A DNA stretch of 64,000 nt. Source: Protea cynaroides (Eukaryota > Streptophyta > Magnoliopsida > Proteales > Proteaceae). A program made the translations under genes and the position numbers. Below, in pieces: positions 1-10,552 of the stretch (positions within the stretch are counted from its first letter, which is position 1; each line of letters opens with the position of its first letter). The stretch is taken from the NCBI GenBank assembly GCA_028583415.1, contig CM053269.1:74832130-74896129 (forward strand). The letters run 5' to 3'. Under the pieces are notes generated by a model, which was not told the DNA's origin, made no database searches, and saw only the letters and a list, made by a program, of their open reading frames with translations.

Positions 1-354
1 ATATTTTTAACTATGTCCACATATTTACTCGAAACATTTTTCTTCTCCAAAACTAGCCAAACTTGCCAAGATTATCAGAACTATGAGGCAAAAAATTGAC
101 TATTAATTTTACAAAGAAAACGAATAGACTGATTTCTTTAAATTCATTTATATATACCTACATAAATGGATAGTTAATCATTGTAACCTTCTACTTTATT
201 CCATCTATCAAAAGAAAAAATGATATACGTCATTTCCTCATAAGGGAACACTTACTCAAGTTCGCTTGCTTGATGAAGGTCAAAACATTAATTGGCAATA
301 GGTTTCAAAGTCTATATCATTCTAATTAAAGGAACAAAAATATGGTAGAATAAC

Positions 355-660
355 CTTCCACTAAGCTGAGGTGGGACTAGAAGGTTGCTTGCAGTGTCTG
401 GAACATTCCTTGGATGAGGCATGTTTCCTCTTGGAAGTTTAACTTGGGGATAAGAAGAAGCTGACCCATTTATCTCTCTCTTCCGTGATGCACTTTCTGC
501 CATAGCAGCCGCAACTCTAGAGTGGTGGTCTGTCCCACTCATTCGATGAGAAAAGAGAGCAGGTGAATTCAGGAGTAGTGATGCATCTGGAAGATTCTCA
601 ATTGAAGGTGCTGGTAAATGTGAGGCACTATCTGGCTGTTGATGTGAAAGGGACATTGAT
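355..660 (-). CDS. Exon 2 of conserved plant protein of unknown function
   Basis: Reading on the minus strand, an acceptor (TTCTGTTTGTAG) precedes position 660 and a donor (GGAAG|GTTA) follows position 355. The open frame between them reads SMSLSHQQPDSASHLPAP then ENLPDASLLLNSPALFSH, SRVAAAMAESASRKREINGS, KLPRGNMPHPRNVPDTASN and ends LLVPPQLSGR. Phase 2 at the end of exon 1 (5512) joins this frame exactly. The basic, Ser/Pro-rich stretch after an acidic N-terminus resembles a small family of uncharacterised plant proteins I recall only by look, so no function is given. Further exons should lie left of position 1. Intron 1 (661-5511) is about 4.85 kb and contains a probable DNA transposon. Reading on past the donor reaches a stop after 18 codons, which supports a splice here. 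Confidence 0.6.
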
Positions 661-1574
661 CTACAAACAGAAGAAATTTCAACATGGCTCATAGCATAAT
701 CTTATTTGATATAATAGAGAAATTAAAAACAGAAAAATGAATGGATTTCAATATTGAAAGAACAATATAAGATTCAAAGTGAAAGATAATGCTAAAAGAG
801 TCAAAATGTCTTGCCACATGGGTTAATGTTCAAACAAGCACAAAAAGTAATTCATTTGCCTCAGATAATATATTGATCCTTCCTTTTCCCGCTTAAAAAA
901 GAACAATCTGGAACAGTTACTAGAGCACTCAAAAAGTTTCAATTGTACCTTGAAAAAGCAGGCGTAGCCAGATTGAATGGTTTCCATGTAAGTTTGATCA
1001 GCTAAAATAGGTACTCAGCAGACCATAACAAATCATTTATACCAAAAAACAATCTGGGAGCATAAATAAGCACTAAAGAATGTTATAGGCAAACATGCTT
1101 GTGCAAAAACTAACAACAAAAGCTCTATTCTTTGCCTGGAGAACATTTGGACACTAAGAAGAATCCTTCTTAACTGATTATATTTTCCATGAAGGGAAAG
1201 CAACTCCCACTATGGGCAAACAGAAGTCCGTTTTCCACTCTTTTCTTCCTTTATTACTGTCAATTCTTTGAATTTTATAAATCAGGGAGAAAGAAAAACT
1301 ATGTGTGCAATAGTACTTTCTTTACCAGGGTTCTAAGCCAAAATAAACAAAAGCTTAAAAGAAAACAGTTGCCAGATACATCCTCAAAATACAACCAGAA
1401 AATTCATGAGTAGGTTCTTTTCACAGCAACTCCCACGATTATCTTGTGTAACAGGCTGGGAAAGCTCCAGAAGTCCTTTTTTCTACAGGGAAGGGGCAGT
1501 TAACAATATGACTAGCTTAAGCATGTCGCCTACATCATATTCATTCCCATTTGGGGCGAATCAAACTTTACAGA

Positions 1575-1970
1575 GGCTCTGTTTGGTAACTCTCTGGGAG
1601 AATAGTTCTTCGGTTCTTCCGTTCTGACAAAACAGAAAAAGTGTTCAGAACAGCCAAAAAGTGTTTGGCAAATTTGGTCTGTTTTTTTCGTTCTCAAAGA
1701 ACGAACAGGATGAAAATATCATCTCAGAACAGAAATTTCAGAACATGGTAAACCACGTTCCGAACAACTTTTCAAAGAACAAAAAGCATAATCATTCCCA
1801 ATAAAAACACCTTTCTTTCGATTTTTGCGTTCATTAGAGCTATCCTCTTCTTCCTCGCTCTGTGCAGCTAACCCCTTGTTCTTCACGCTACGCAGCTATT
1901 ATCTTCTTCTTCATTCTATATAAGAGCGCAAGGAGTTGCAACCCACGGGTCTACAACAAGGAGTATGTCT

Positions 1971-2009
<39 letters not shown>

Positions 2010-4318
2010 CGATTTTTGCTAGCTCTTGGGTCTGCAACTATGGTTTTTTGTTTAATTAGAATATTTACAAAATCTAATTTGTGGTTTAGGGTTCGCATTG
2101 AGTTTCGCCTTCCCTGTGAGTGCTGAGTGCTCGATTGTCACTGCAATCACTTGGTTCCATCCTCTTCTTCCAGGTATGTCTATGAATTTTAGATTGACTT
2201 ACTTGTTCCGCTTCTCTGTGACTACAATGAGAGGTATCCTTGTTCAACTTTATTGTGGCAATCTTCTTTGGTTTAATCCTCTTTTTCTTTATTCTTTTGT
2301 CTTCATCTTTTTTTTTTCCTCAGCCAACTCAATTCTATTAGGAGAGAAATCAATAATTTTTTTTGAAGGGCTTGAAATCGAAGCTCAAAGCCTCAATCGG
2401 GGATCAACCCAGTATTTAATGGCCTTGACACATTGACATTATTTCCAGGCCCCTGTCCCTCTCTCTTGTCTGTCCCCTTTGGCGCTTCTCTCTTTTTAAT
2501 TTCCTTCCCTTTGGTGCTTCTCTCATGGGTTTCTTTTGATCTCAGATGCATTGATTGCCAAGTTCACCCTTATTTGCTCCCTAAATTTTGTTATTTTTTC
2601 TGGGCTTGTTTCTAGTGTTTTTGGCTTCTTTGCCTTTCTGGTTTGAGTTGATTCTCGACTTTCTCGACTTTGTTGTGGTTCTTTGAATAAAGATGGTTTT
2701 TTTGGAGCTGTTATCGGAGAGTGTTGGATATGTTAGGGCTTTTCATTTGGATATTTTTGTGGGTATTCTGTTCTTTTAGAGTTTTCTTGATAGGGAATTA
2801 GAGGTGGTCCATATGGTTGATACTGTTGACAATTGAGTTGATGTATTGTTTGATTGATATCGGGTTTCTCACATTGTAATTGTTCTTGGTTTGTTGCTTT
2901 GGTTTGCTCGATCAGTGTGTTACTTAAATATTCTGTTTTGAGACCATGTTTTGGTGAAGGTTATCAACTCAACAGAAGATAAACATGGTGTGAAATATGG
3001 ATGATGCATAAGTGGATGAAACCTAAACTATATTTAATTAAATCCACCAAGAGGGTGACAATCAACCCCTTCCATTCCTCTCTCCTCTCCCATTCTTACA
3101 CGTCTCTACTGGTACCCCATTCAATGCAATACTGCAACATAGACTCTCCAATCTTCTACATTGTTGATTTCTTTTATTATGATTGTCGGGATTAATAACA
3201 AAGATGCTAGCCACTGGGCAATCAGAATTGGGTTCAGGGGGTTAATTGGAGTTAATTGCTTGGCTCCTAAGAAATCTCAACTCAACATTGCACCCTTCTT
3301 CATTCTCAGTCTCTCTCTCATATGATACTTATATCCCACTTAGACTGAAGCACCAAATGCAATCCAACATTAAGAATGGAAACAAAACAGCAAACACACA
3401 CTATTCCATGAACTAAAATGTAACTCTTTTGTGCTTGGAGACTGACACCCAGGGTAGGTAGTGAATTACCATGTGATATATTTGATGATAAAATATATTG
3501 TGGCTCAAGCATGAATTGCTAACCAAGTTGCTAACTTTGTGGCATCATTCTGTAATTTCCCAAGTCTACATCTGATTGACCAGAAGTGGATAGAGTAGAA
3601 TATAAACAGAACCACAAAAGAAAGAAAATGAATATCCATCTATACCTTGATTGCTTCCTCCATATCCCACATCAGGTCTGTTTCATCCATATCACTAACC
3701 AGAGGCCTCTCACCTATGGTTTCAGCAGCTTCTCACAACCACTCATGCTATCTATTTCAATTCTCTCTTTTTTCTTTTTCTTTTTTTAAATCAAGTTATT
3801 ACCTTAGTATGTGTAATTGATGCCTTTGAATAAATATCCATCTAGACCATTAATAATACTCATATTTTATTGTATGAGACTACAATGGCAAACAGAAGCA
3901 ATTTGAACGTTGATACTGCCATCATACCCTTTGAGAGTGCAAAACGATATATTTTGTTCATTTACGCTTCACGATTGGCGTAAATATTTTATTTTTTATG
4001 TCAGACAATTACAAAATATATGTTTAATAGGGGGATAACGGTTTACAAATTTTCATATTTGGTAAGATATTGGTTTAATGGCAATTCTATAATATTTGAA
4101 TCATTTGAAAAAAATTGTTCTAGAACAAATTTTACCAAACGGGCAAACAGATCAGAATAGTGTTCTCAGACTAGTTCTAGAACATATTTGCCAAACAGCC
4201 TTAAGGCTAAAAGAACAGCCAAAGACCACTATTTTCAGAACAGAACAGAAAAGAAAAGGAAAAGACCATCTTTTCTGGTTCAGAACAAGAACAGGTGAGA
4301 ACGTTACCAAATGGAGCC
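1575..4318. mobile_element. Probable non-autonomous TIR DNA transposon
   Basis: The left end reads GGCTCTGTTTGGTAA and the right end is its inverted partner, TTACCAAATGGAGCC. Both subterminal regions (1575-1790 and 4090-4318) are rich in GTTCT/AGAAC and TTTGGCAAA motifs in opposite orientation, which supports long degenerate inverted repeats. No transposase is visible; the 2.7 kb interior is T-rich and contains the CT repeat near 1980. I could not find a convincing target duplication (TTTACAGA left, AGAAAGAT right), so the superfamily (hAT or PIF/Harbinger) is open. Confidence 0.4.
1974..2007. repeat. (CT)n microsatellite
   Basis: An uninterrupted run of CT/TC dinucleotides inside the putative transposon in intron 1 of the acidic-protein gene. 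Confidence 0.9.
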
Positions 4319-5511
4319 AGAAAGATCCTTTACCTTGTTCACAGTTCCAACATAAACTTATATGGGTCATTCCAAATGCAGCACAAAGTTATGAAGCAGT
4401 CACTAAGACTTCTTGTGAGAGATTTACCCCAATAAAACGACCACTCATGCTAAAAGAGAAAGAGTACCCAAATTTAGCCAAATCCCAATAATGTGAACAC
4501 TGTTAGTCAATGACCATTTTGTTGAAGTCACCAACTAACCAAACAGTTAGGCCTAGAGCTTGATGCCCCAAATTGCAAATTCATCACAGAAGACTACAAA
4601 GATTGAAGCTAGGAATCTATCTCCAAGTACTGCACCTTCCACTATTCAATTCTTTAACGCTATTCACTGTCAGTTTAGTGCACAGATTAAAGCCAGATGT
4701 ATCAACCAGGACAAAGATCATTTCCTGGTTTAGCATCATTTTTTCAGCTGTAGATCCTGATTTTAACGCAAAGTAAATGATATTGCTTTGGAAACTACAG
4801 TAATAATTTTCATTAGCATAAGTCCAAGTAGAAACTGCCATGTCATTGCATATACGCAAACAAGGGCACACCTACGCATGATATGGTATCTGGGCAAGAA
4901 TTTAAGCTTGTATTTTGCTTACAATCCAAGGCTTCAAATTACCATCTCTTTTAGGCCTTTCCATAACAAGCTCATATTTCCTCTTCATTTAGTCCTTATT
5001 TAACTTGAAAATTCACCTATTCAACCACACTGCAAGCTTAAATCAAGCTTAAAATGATTTAAGCCTAGTCAGTCTCATTACAACCATCCGTTGTCTGTAT
5101 TCTATCAACAGACAGGAATCAAAGGTAACAACGAACCCACATAATAAAACTAAAATCCAAACCTCTTTCAAACGTTCTATATTCATTTCGATTCTGAATG
5201 ATTAACCAATTTAGAGGCTCCGTAAAATTTACTTCTGACACTTCTTCATCTCGTATTCTGGGGCAACTGTAACTAGTCAAATGTCCAAATTTGAACTAAA
5301 ATTATCTCTTATACCCTACAATTGTAGAGAAATGCTAAGACAAAATCACACAATTTAACCCAGTTTCCAAAAAGGGCAAAAATCAATGGTTAAAATTAAC
5401 TTAAAGAAAAAACTCAGAATCCTCAATGGTGAAAAAAAACCTAGCTTTCTAGTTCGATCTGCAAATTAAATGGCAACATAAATTAGGAGAAAACAAGCAA
5501 ATGAACTTTAC

Positions 5512-5684
5512 TGGTTATGAGAATTAACCGCTGAAGGTGAGGGTTGTTCTTCTTTTCGTTCTTCTAATCCCTCCGCTTCTCTTCCTCCTCTTTTTTCTTC
5601 TTCTTCTTCTTCTTCATCTCCTTCTTCTTCTCTGACTTCTGCATCATCGTCTTCTGATGATGAAGCATAATCAACAAGAGACAT
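5512..5684 (-). CDS. Exon 1 of conserved acidic plant protein (start codon)
   Basis: On the minus strand an ATG at 5684 opens a frame starting MSLVDYASSSEDDDAEVREE, followed by a Glu-rich run and ...QPSPSAVNSHN. It ends in phase 2 at a CCA|GTAAAG donor (exon end 5512). The acidic head is encoded by GAA/GAG repeats, which appear as a CTT-rich tract on the plus strand at 5590-5630. A 5' leader with CT and GCTC repeats lies at 5685-5760. It joins in frame with the exon at 355-660, giving about 159 residues in this window. Low-complexity N-termini of this kind are common in plant nuclear proteins, so nuclear location is only a guess. An overlapping 88-codon minus-strand frame through 5564-5830 is a low-complexity shadow. 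Confidence 0.6.
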
Positions 5685-6562
5685 CTTTCTCTCTTCTCTC
5701 TCCCTCGCTGGCTCGCTCGCTCGCTCGCTGGCTCTCTGCTCCTCCGAGTTCTACTGTTAGTATGGATATAAGATGAACGACCAAGATCAAGTATCTGCAT
5801 CACGCGTCCTGCGCAATAACATGCGAGCAAGACCCGAGGGAGGACGGTAACTTTCGTTCTTTTTCGTTTAAAAGCAAGAAAATGCTATTGAATTTTTTTT
5901 TTTTTTTTTTTTTGGGGGGGTGAAATATGAAATATTAAAAAAGATAAAATCTTATTGCCACAATTCATAAGTATTTGTTACTTTTTCAAACCTCAAACAA
6001 CACATATTCTATGGACAAATGATGCATCTATTCTAACCGTTGGATAGAAAGAAGGAATTCCTAGATAGAACATAGCATCAACTAATTAGGTATCAAATTT
6101 CAGATTTTAATTCCATACAACCCGGCGTATTGGCATGCTTCTAGTGCATTCATGTATATCAATACTCCAATTATTATTATGTACTCTCCTAACATTAAGC
6201 AAAAATTATTGCTTTAGATATGAAAACCCATAATGTTACTTTCGAAAACATCACAGACACTCGTGATAGCAATAACTACCTATGAAAGACAATAGCAGAG
6301 CTTCAATTTTAAAATTAAAAAAACAAATGAAAATTTTACTTAAACACCACCTTGACAATTAGTTTACTATACGGAACTATCATGTCTTGACAAAAGTTAC
6401 ATGGACTACCCCTGAAGCAATGTTTTATAACAATATAGTTTACACCGAGCTTTAAAAACTAATGAAATTTTTTAAAACAATACTACCCTTTTCTAAATGT
6501 AAAATTACATAAATATATCATCGTCTATCTCTGAAACAAAGCCTCTACAAGTTCTCCAATTG

Positions 6563-6593
6563 TAGGTTTAGGGTTTAGGGTTTAGGGTTTAGG
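6563..6593 (+). repeat. Interstitial TTTAGGG telomere-type repeat
   Basis: Three full TTTAGGG units plus partial units at both ends, the plant telomere heptamer. It is too short to be a telomere. It may be a telo-box-rich promoter piece captured with the gene fragment downstream. Confidence 0.85.
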
Positions 6594-6963
6594 ACTTTTA
6601 CGAGACCTTTGGAAGCACTACCTCGTCTTCCTCCGGATCTTCCTCCATAAGTTAGTACTGTTTCTATTTGTTAAATTCTCTTTCCATTCAGCCTTTCTAA
6701 GCTCTTCTTCTTCTTCCATAGTTTGACAAAAAGCAGAGATTGGATGAAAGGGAAGAATGCTAATGATAGTGACAATTGCATGTGATGGTTAATGTGGGAA
6801 GTGAAAATAGGTCGACTCTCATCAATGTGAAACACTAGAGGGGAGGAAAGGGAAAAATGTTGGGTGCATCAAACACTTCATAATCAATCTGCCTCTTGAA
6901 TTTTATCAAATCTCCCAAAATGTTCCTTATTTGTAATCAAATCTCAATAATATATGACCATCT

Positions 6964-7352
6964 CACTACTGACATTGGAGCTTCTTGCAGAAGTGGCTGT
7001 TTTGGAAGAGGAAGTAGTGTGGCTTGAAGAACAAGTTGTGAATTCATACAAGGCCTCTATTAGGAAGCTGTCTACATATCATCCTCCAAAAAGAACGTAG
7101 AGGGTATGACTGATTTTTATGAGCTTTCACCCATGTATAAATTCCAAACAGGAGCAAGCCAAATCTTCTTCCCAAGCTGAAAGTAATTCAACAATAACCA
7201 TGGCCACGGCATCTTTGCCTAGCAATTTTTCAGGTTCGGCACATTTGGTTGCAAATATAAGTCGTGAAGAACAACTCCGGAAGATGAGAAAACAGCTCAG
7301 TTTGGAACTGAAGCAAGAAAAGCGTAAGACTACTGCTTTCAATCTCCGTTGA
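6964..7352 (+). pseudogene. MIP1-type leucine-zipper / DUF547 protein fragment
   Basis: After an acceptor-like ATTGGAGCTTCTTGCAG region, the plus strand encodes ELLAEVAVLEEEVVWLEEQV. This is the leucine-zipper segment before DUF547 in plant MIP1/ternary-complex-factor-like proteins. One nucleotide out of frame it continues QGLY(stop)EAVYISSSKKN, the typical following residues, so there is a frameshift and a Gln-to-TAG nonsense change. A second open stretch (7119-7352) reads MSFHPCINSKQEQAKSSSQA and may be the next part of the same gene, though I am less sure of it. The DUF547 domain itself is missing. The fragment lies inside the TIR element at 6328-7635 and cannot make a working protein. Confidence 0.6.
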
Positions 7353-7663
7353 CTTAGGGTTCAGACGACATGGAGTGAGGAAGACGAACCCGGGTTCACC
7401 GGCGAAGTTCTCAAACACCTAAATCCTTCCAACCCAAAATCATTCTCGTCATATCCTCATTTAATCCTTTATCGCTTGAAGCCCCATCAAGGTTAAAGTT
7501 GTCATTTAAATTTAATGCTTAACACCGTTAATTAAAAGGGAATGGATGTAATTGTCAGAAACTATTAGGTAGAGGTAGTTTTTAGACCTAAATTGAGGGG
7601 AGGTACGAGGAAATTTCAAAAACTTTCTTTTTTTCAAAGTCAACATGAATACCACACAATAAC

Positions 7664-8006
7664 GGCATGTTGGACACAAAAAACATAACTTTATGGAGGG
7701 AAGTGAAAATTTTAAACTTTAAAAAGAAACTTTGTAATTATTAGAGCACCTGACATCACATGACTTTGTTACTAACTCAAATCATTTCATATTTAATTAT
7801 TAAGTTATATTTTACTTCGCATTCAAATCCCTTGCATTTGAAAAGTGAAATAAAATTACATCTAATAAGTATCATTATTAAATATGGTATGACATTTATA
7901 GGTAGTTTATACAATCATGTTGTGTTATAGTTATAAAAGTTTCATTTTCACGTTCAAAAATTTTCACTTCATTTTCTTTCAATTCCGTCTGCAACCAAAC
8001 TGAGCC
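7664..8006. mobile_element. MITE, family 1 copy 1
   Basis: About 343 bp, AT-rich. The right end (inverted) reads GGCTCAGTTTGGTTGCAGAC and the left end GGCATGTTGGACACA. It shares its interior (AAATCATTTCATATTTAATT, then CATTCAAATCCCTTGCATTT and GAAAAGTGAAATAAAATT) with the copy at 46220-46553. There is no coding capacity. An ATAA flank on both sides suggests, but does not prove, a short TSD. Confidence 0.6.
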
Positions 8007-8369
8007 ATAAGATCACAATAAATTTTGCTTCAAAAAACAATTTCATAACAAAAAATGAGATCTACACATGTGGCAGAGGGCAGTGGGTCTGTTCAGCCAG
8101 AAAGAAATCCGGCTTTAGGAACCCTAGGAAATTGGGGTGGGATTAGTTGAAGCACTCAACAGTCAACAGCTCCTTGGGTCTAATGGGGACAGGCCAAGCT
8201 GGTTACACAACATCACTAACCTAATCCTCTGGATAAACTGGTATCTATTTTGATAGCTTCGGCTTACAATTTCATTTTTGATCAAATATTGGAGGGTATT
8301 GCCGTGTTTCCTTCCTTTCTTACTTTTATCCCAAGCCAAGAATGAACAGATCAGGTTGGCTGGTCTTTT

Positions 8370-8392
8370 GTAAGAGAGAGAGAGAGAGAGAG
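8370..8392. repeat. (GA)n microsatellite
   Basis: A run of GA dinucleotides in the intergenic stretch 8010-9570, where I recognise no gene. A short open frame at 8472-8687 has no recognisable domain. Confidence 0.85.
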
Positions 8393-8753
8393 ATTAGAAG
8401 GGTCTGTTGCCACCCCAAATTACCAAGGAGACAAGCTTTCAAGTTTCAGCCTATCTGGAAGGCTGAAGCAAGTGCAGGACTTTGGTCTTGAAGATGTTAT
8501 ATTACATCCAGACTCTCTATGGCTGTTTGAAAATTTCAAGGATATAGATATGTTGTTCATACTAAAGCAGCACATTTGCTTCCTTCTCTTGCTTTTGGTT
8601 TTCAGGGGGATTTTGTTTGAAAGGATAGTGCCCTCCCCTGTTTATGGATGTTTTATGCACTTTGTAGGTTTTATTTTGCTTGAATGAATGTTCTCACCCC
8701 AACCAACCCCAAAAAACAAAACCAAAAAAAGGCGCATATTCTGGTTTGACGAA

Positions 8754-8928
8754 TAGAGTATCACAAAACTACTAATTTGGAATTTCTGGAGATGATTGGA
8801 ACAAACCACATTCAACAGTTCATACAGACAAGAGACTCAGTAGAGTATCACAAAACTACTACTTTGGAATTATTGGAGATGATTGGAACAAACCACATTC
8901 TGTAAAGTTCATACAGACAATAAACTCA
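8754..8928. repeat. Tandem duplication, ~87 bp x 2
   Basis: Two near-identical units (8754-8840 and 8841-8928), each beginning TAGAGTATCACAAAACTACT and containing GGAGATGATTGGAACAAACC. They differ by a few substitutions and a short insertion, which indicates a fairly recent local duplication downstream of the translocator gene. Confidence 0.85.
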
Positions 8929-9573
8929 GGGATGGCAATGATTAGGGTACAAATTCATTTTGTGGTAAAAAAAAAGAAAAAGAAAAAGGAAACCCATTAG
9001 ATTAGGAATGATATGATTTTCCACATCAATGTAGTTCCATGAAGGTGGTTATACTTATATCAGCCAATGGGACCGATCAGTGGTATAGGATAACCCCTTT
9101 AGGAAAAACAAACCTCTCAACAAATGCCCTAAATGTACAAACAAATTAACCACAACATTGGTTTAGTATGCTTGAACCAAGTATTCCTCACACTTTTATA
9201 TGGATAGACAGTTCTGATTCCAAAATGAATATCTAATGAAAATTCTTATTTCCAAATGGAAAATACATATCCATGCTAGAATCTAAAACAGAGAATACAT
9301 TCACGTTTGTATACATAAATAACAACAAAACAATGACAACATATGAATCAGTGAAAAAAAAAAAAAAAAAAGAAAAAAAAAAAGCGAAGGAAAAACAAGG
9401 GCAAATAATCTGCACCTCAATTGAGTACATGAATAAAGGACACAAGGAACTAAATTCCCTCTCTTCTAGTGAACAAAAAAATCTTTGCTGAGGATCTACT
9501 AGACTTTATCACTTCTATTCATGATGGTACATAATCTTGGATTCACTGCAATGTTATGAATGAGGCTAGTGGT

Positions 9574-9720
9574 TCATTTACTTCGTCGCTTTGTTTCTCC
9601 ATATATAGCCACCCCAATGACAGTCAAAGAATATCCAGCAATTCCAACAAATGTTACAGGATTTCGAAACAGGAGTATTGAGATAACAACAGCCACGGCC
9701 CCTTTCGCATTTCCTAGCAC
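9574..9720 (-). CDS. Translocator exon 4 (stop codon)
   Basis: 147 nt after a TTTTGACCAG acceptor. It encodes VLGNAKGAVAVVISILLFRN, then PVTFVGIAGYSLTVIGVAIY and a basic C-terminal tail GETKRRSK before TGA at 9576-9574. Dilysine-type basic tails are common in ER/Golgi members of the family. Confidence 0.92.
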   Translation of the reverse strand: MLGNAKGAVAVVISILLFRNPVTFVGIAGYSLTVIGVAIYGETKRRSK

Positions 9721-9734
9721 CTGGTCAAAATAAT

Positions 9735-9793
<59 letters not shown>

Positions 9794-10521
9794 TTTTGTT
9801 TGCATTGTTCTACAACCATTTAAAAAACGAGAGAGATGGCATTCTGTTTGCATTGTTCTATAACCATTTCTGTATAAAAGTTATTTACATACATCTTTCT
9901 ATCCAATCATTAGCTGCACAAGACCGCGTCTACTTCACATTCGAGAACAAATGTACCATATAGGCATTCAAAGTGTTTAATTGTTGATTAATTTCCTATT
10001 ATTAGATGTATTGATCCATGTCATGTTTGACAACATGCACACACAAACACGACAAAAAAAAAAAAGAGGGGGGGGGGGGAAGAGATGAGGAAAGAAACCA
10101 TTTCTTTAATTAGAGAATCCAGAGCAATGTCCTTTCAGTTTTATACTTTTATTAGGGAGCCCATAACAAATTTCATATAATTGAACAATGTTCTTTCAGT
10201 AAGGCAGCATGTTTTTTCAATAAGTTTATGTGCATCACTGGGACCAAATATTCAAGTTTCGAAGTTCATAAGTCCTCCATGACAATAATAACTGTTTATC
10301 TGCCAGTTATTAGTGAGTTAGAGATATTAGTAATTGCTGATGAACTCTAATTGATGGACAAAGATTAGATGGTGAACCAGAAGTATATCCACAAATCCGG
10401 AAATTTAGGAGAACTCAGACCAAATATACAAGAAAATGTTCTCTCACAGAACCACAAAATCCACTGACTTCACAGCAAATCAAACAAATATCTGACCATT
10501 TATAACAATACAAAAAAAAAA

Positions 10522-10552
<31 letters not shown>

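Larger units (their letters stand above)
661..5511 (-). other. Intron 1 of the acidic-protein gene (4.85 kb)
   Basis: Bounded by a CCA|GTAAAG donor at 5511 and a TTTGTAG acceptor at 661 on the minus strand. It holds a probable non-autonomous DNA transposon (1575-4318) and a CT microsatellite (about 1974-2007). I see no coding sequence in 700-1560 or 4330-5500. Confidence 0.5.
6328..7635. mobile_element. Pack-type TIR element carrying a MIP1/DUF547-like gene fragment
   Basis: The left end (about 6328-6430) and the inverted right end (about 7540-7635) are related: GAAAATTTTACTTAAACACC against GAAAGTTTTTGAAATTTCCT, and further in, TTGACAAAAGTTACATGGAC against CTGACAATTACATCCATTCC. The subterminal TTAACGG...TTAA motif and AAATGAC are also found at the ends of the element at 12419-14650, so both seem to belong to one family. 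The interior holds a telomere-type repeat and a decayed gene fragment. No transposase and no clear TSD were seen, so boundaries are approximate. A Mutator-like assignment is an inference from the style of the ends. Confidence 0.4.

Noticed and set aside
1575..4318. Firm hAT assignment for the intron element at 1.6-4.3 kb
   Set aside because: The 8 bp flanks (TTTACAGA and AGAAAGAT) do not match.
4096..4491. A 131-codon open frame on the plus strand
   Set aside because: It spans the right inverted end of a TIR element and has no recognisable domain; the overlapping reverse frame is equally open.
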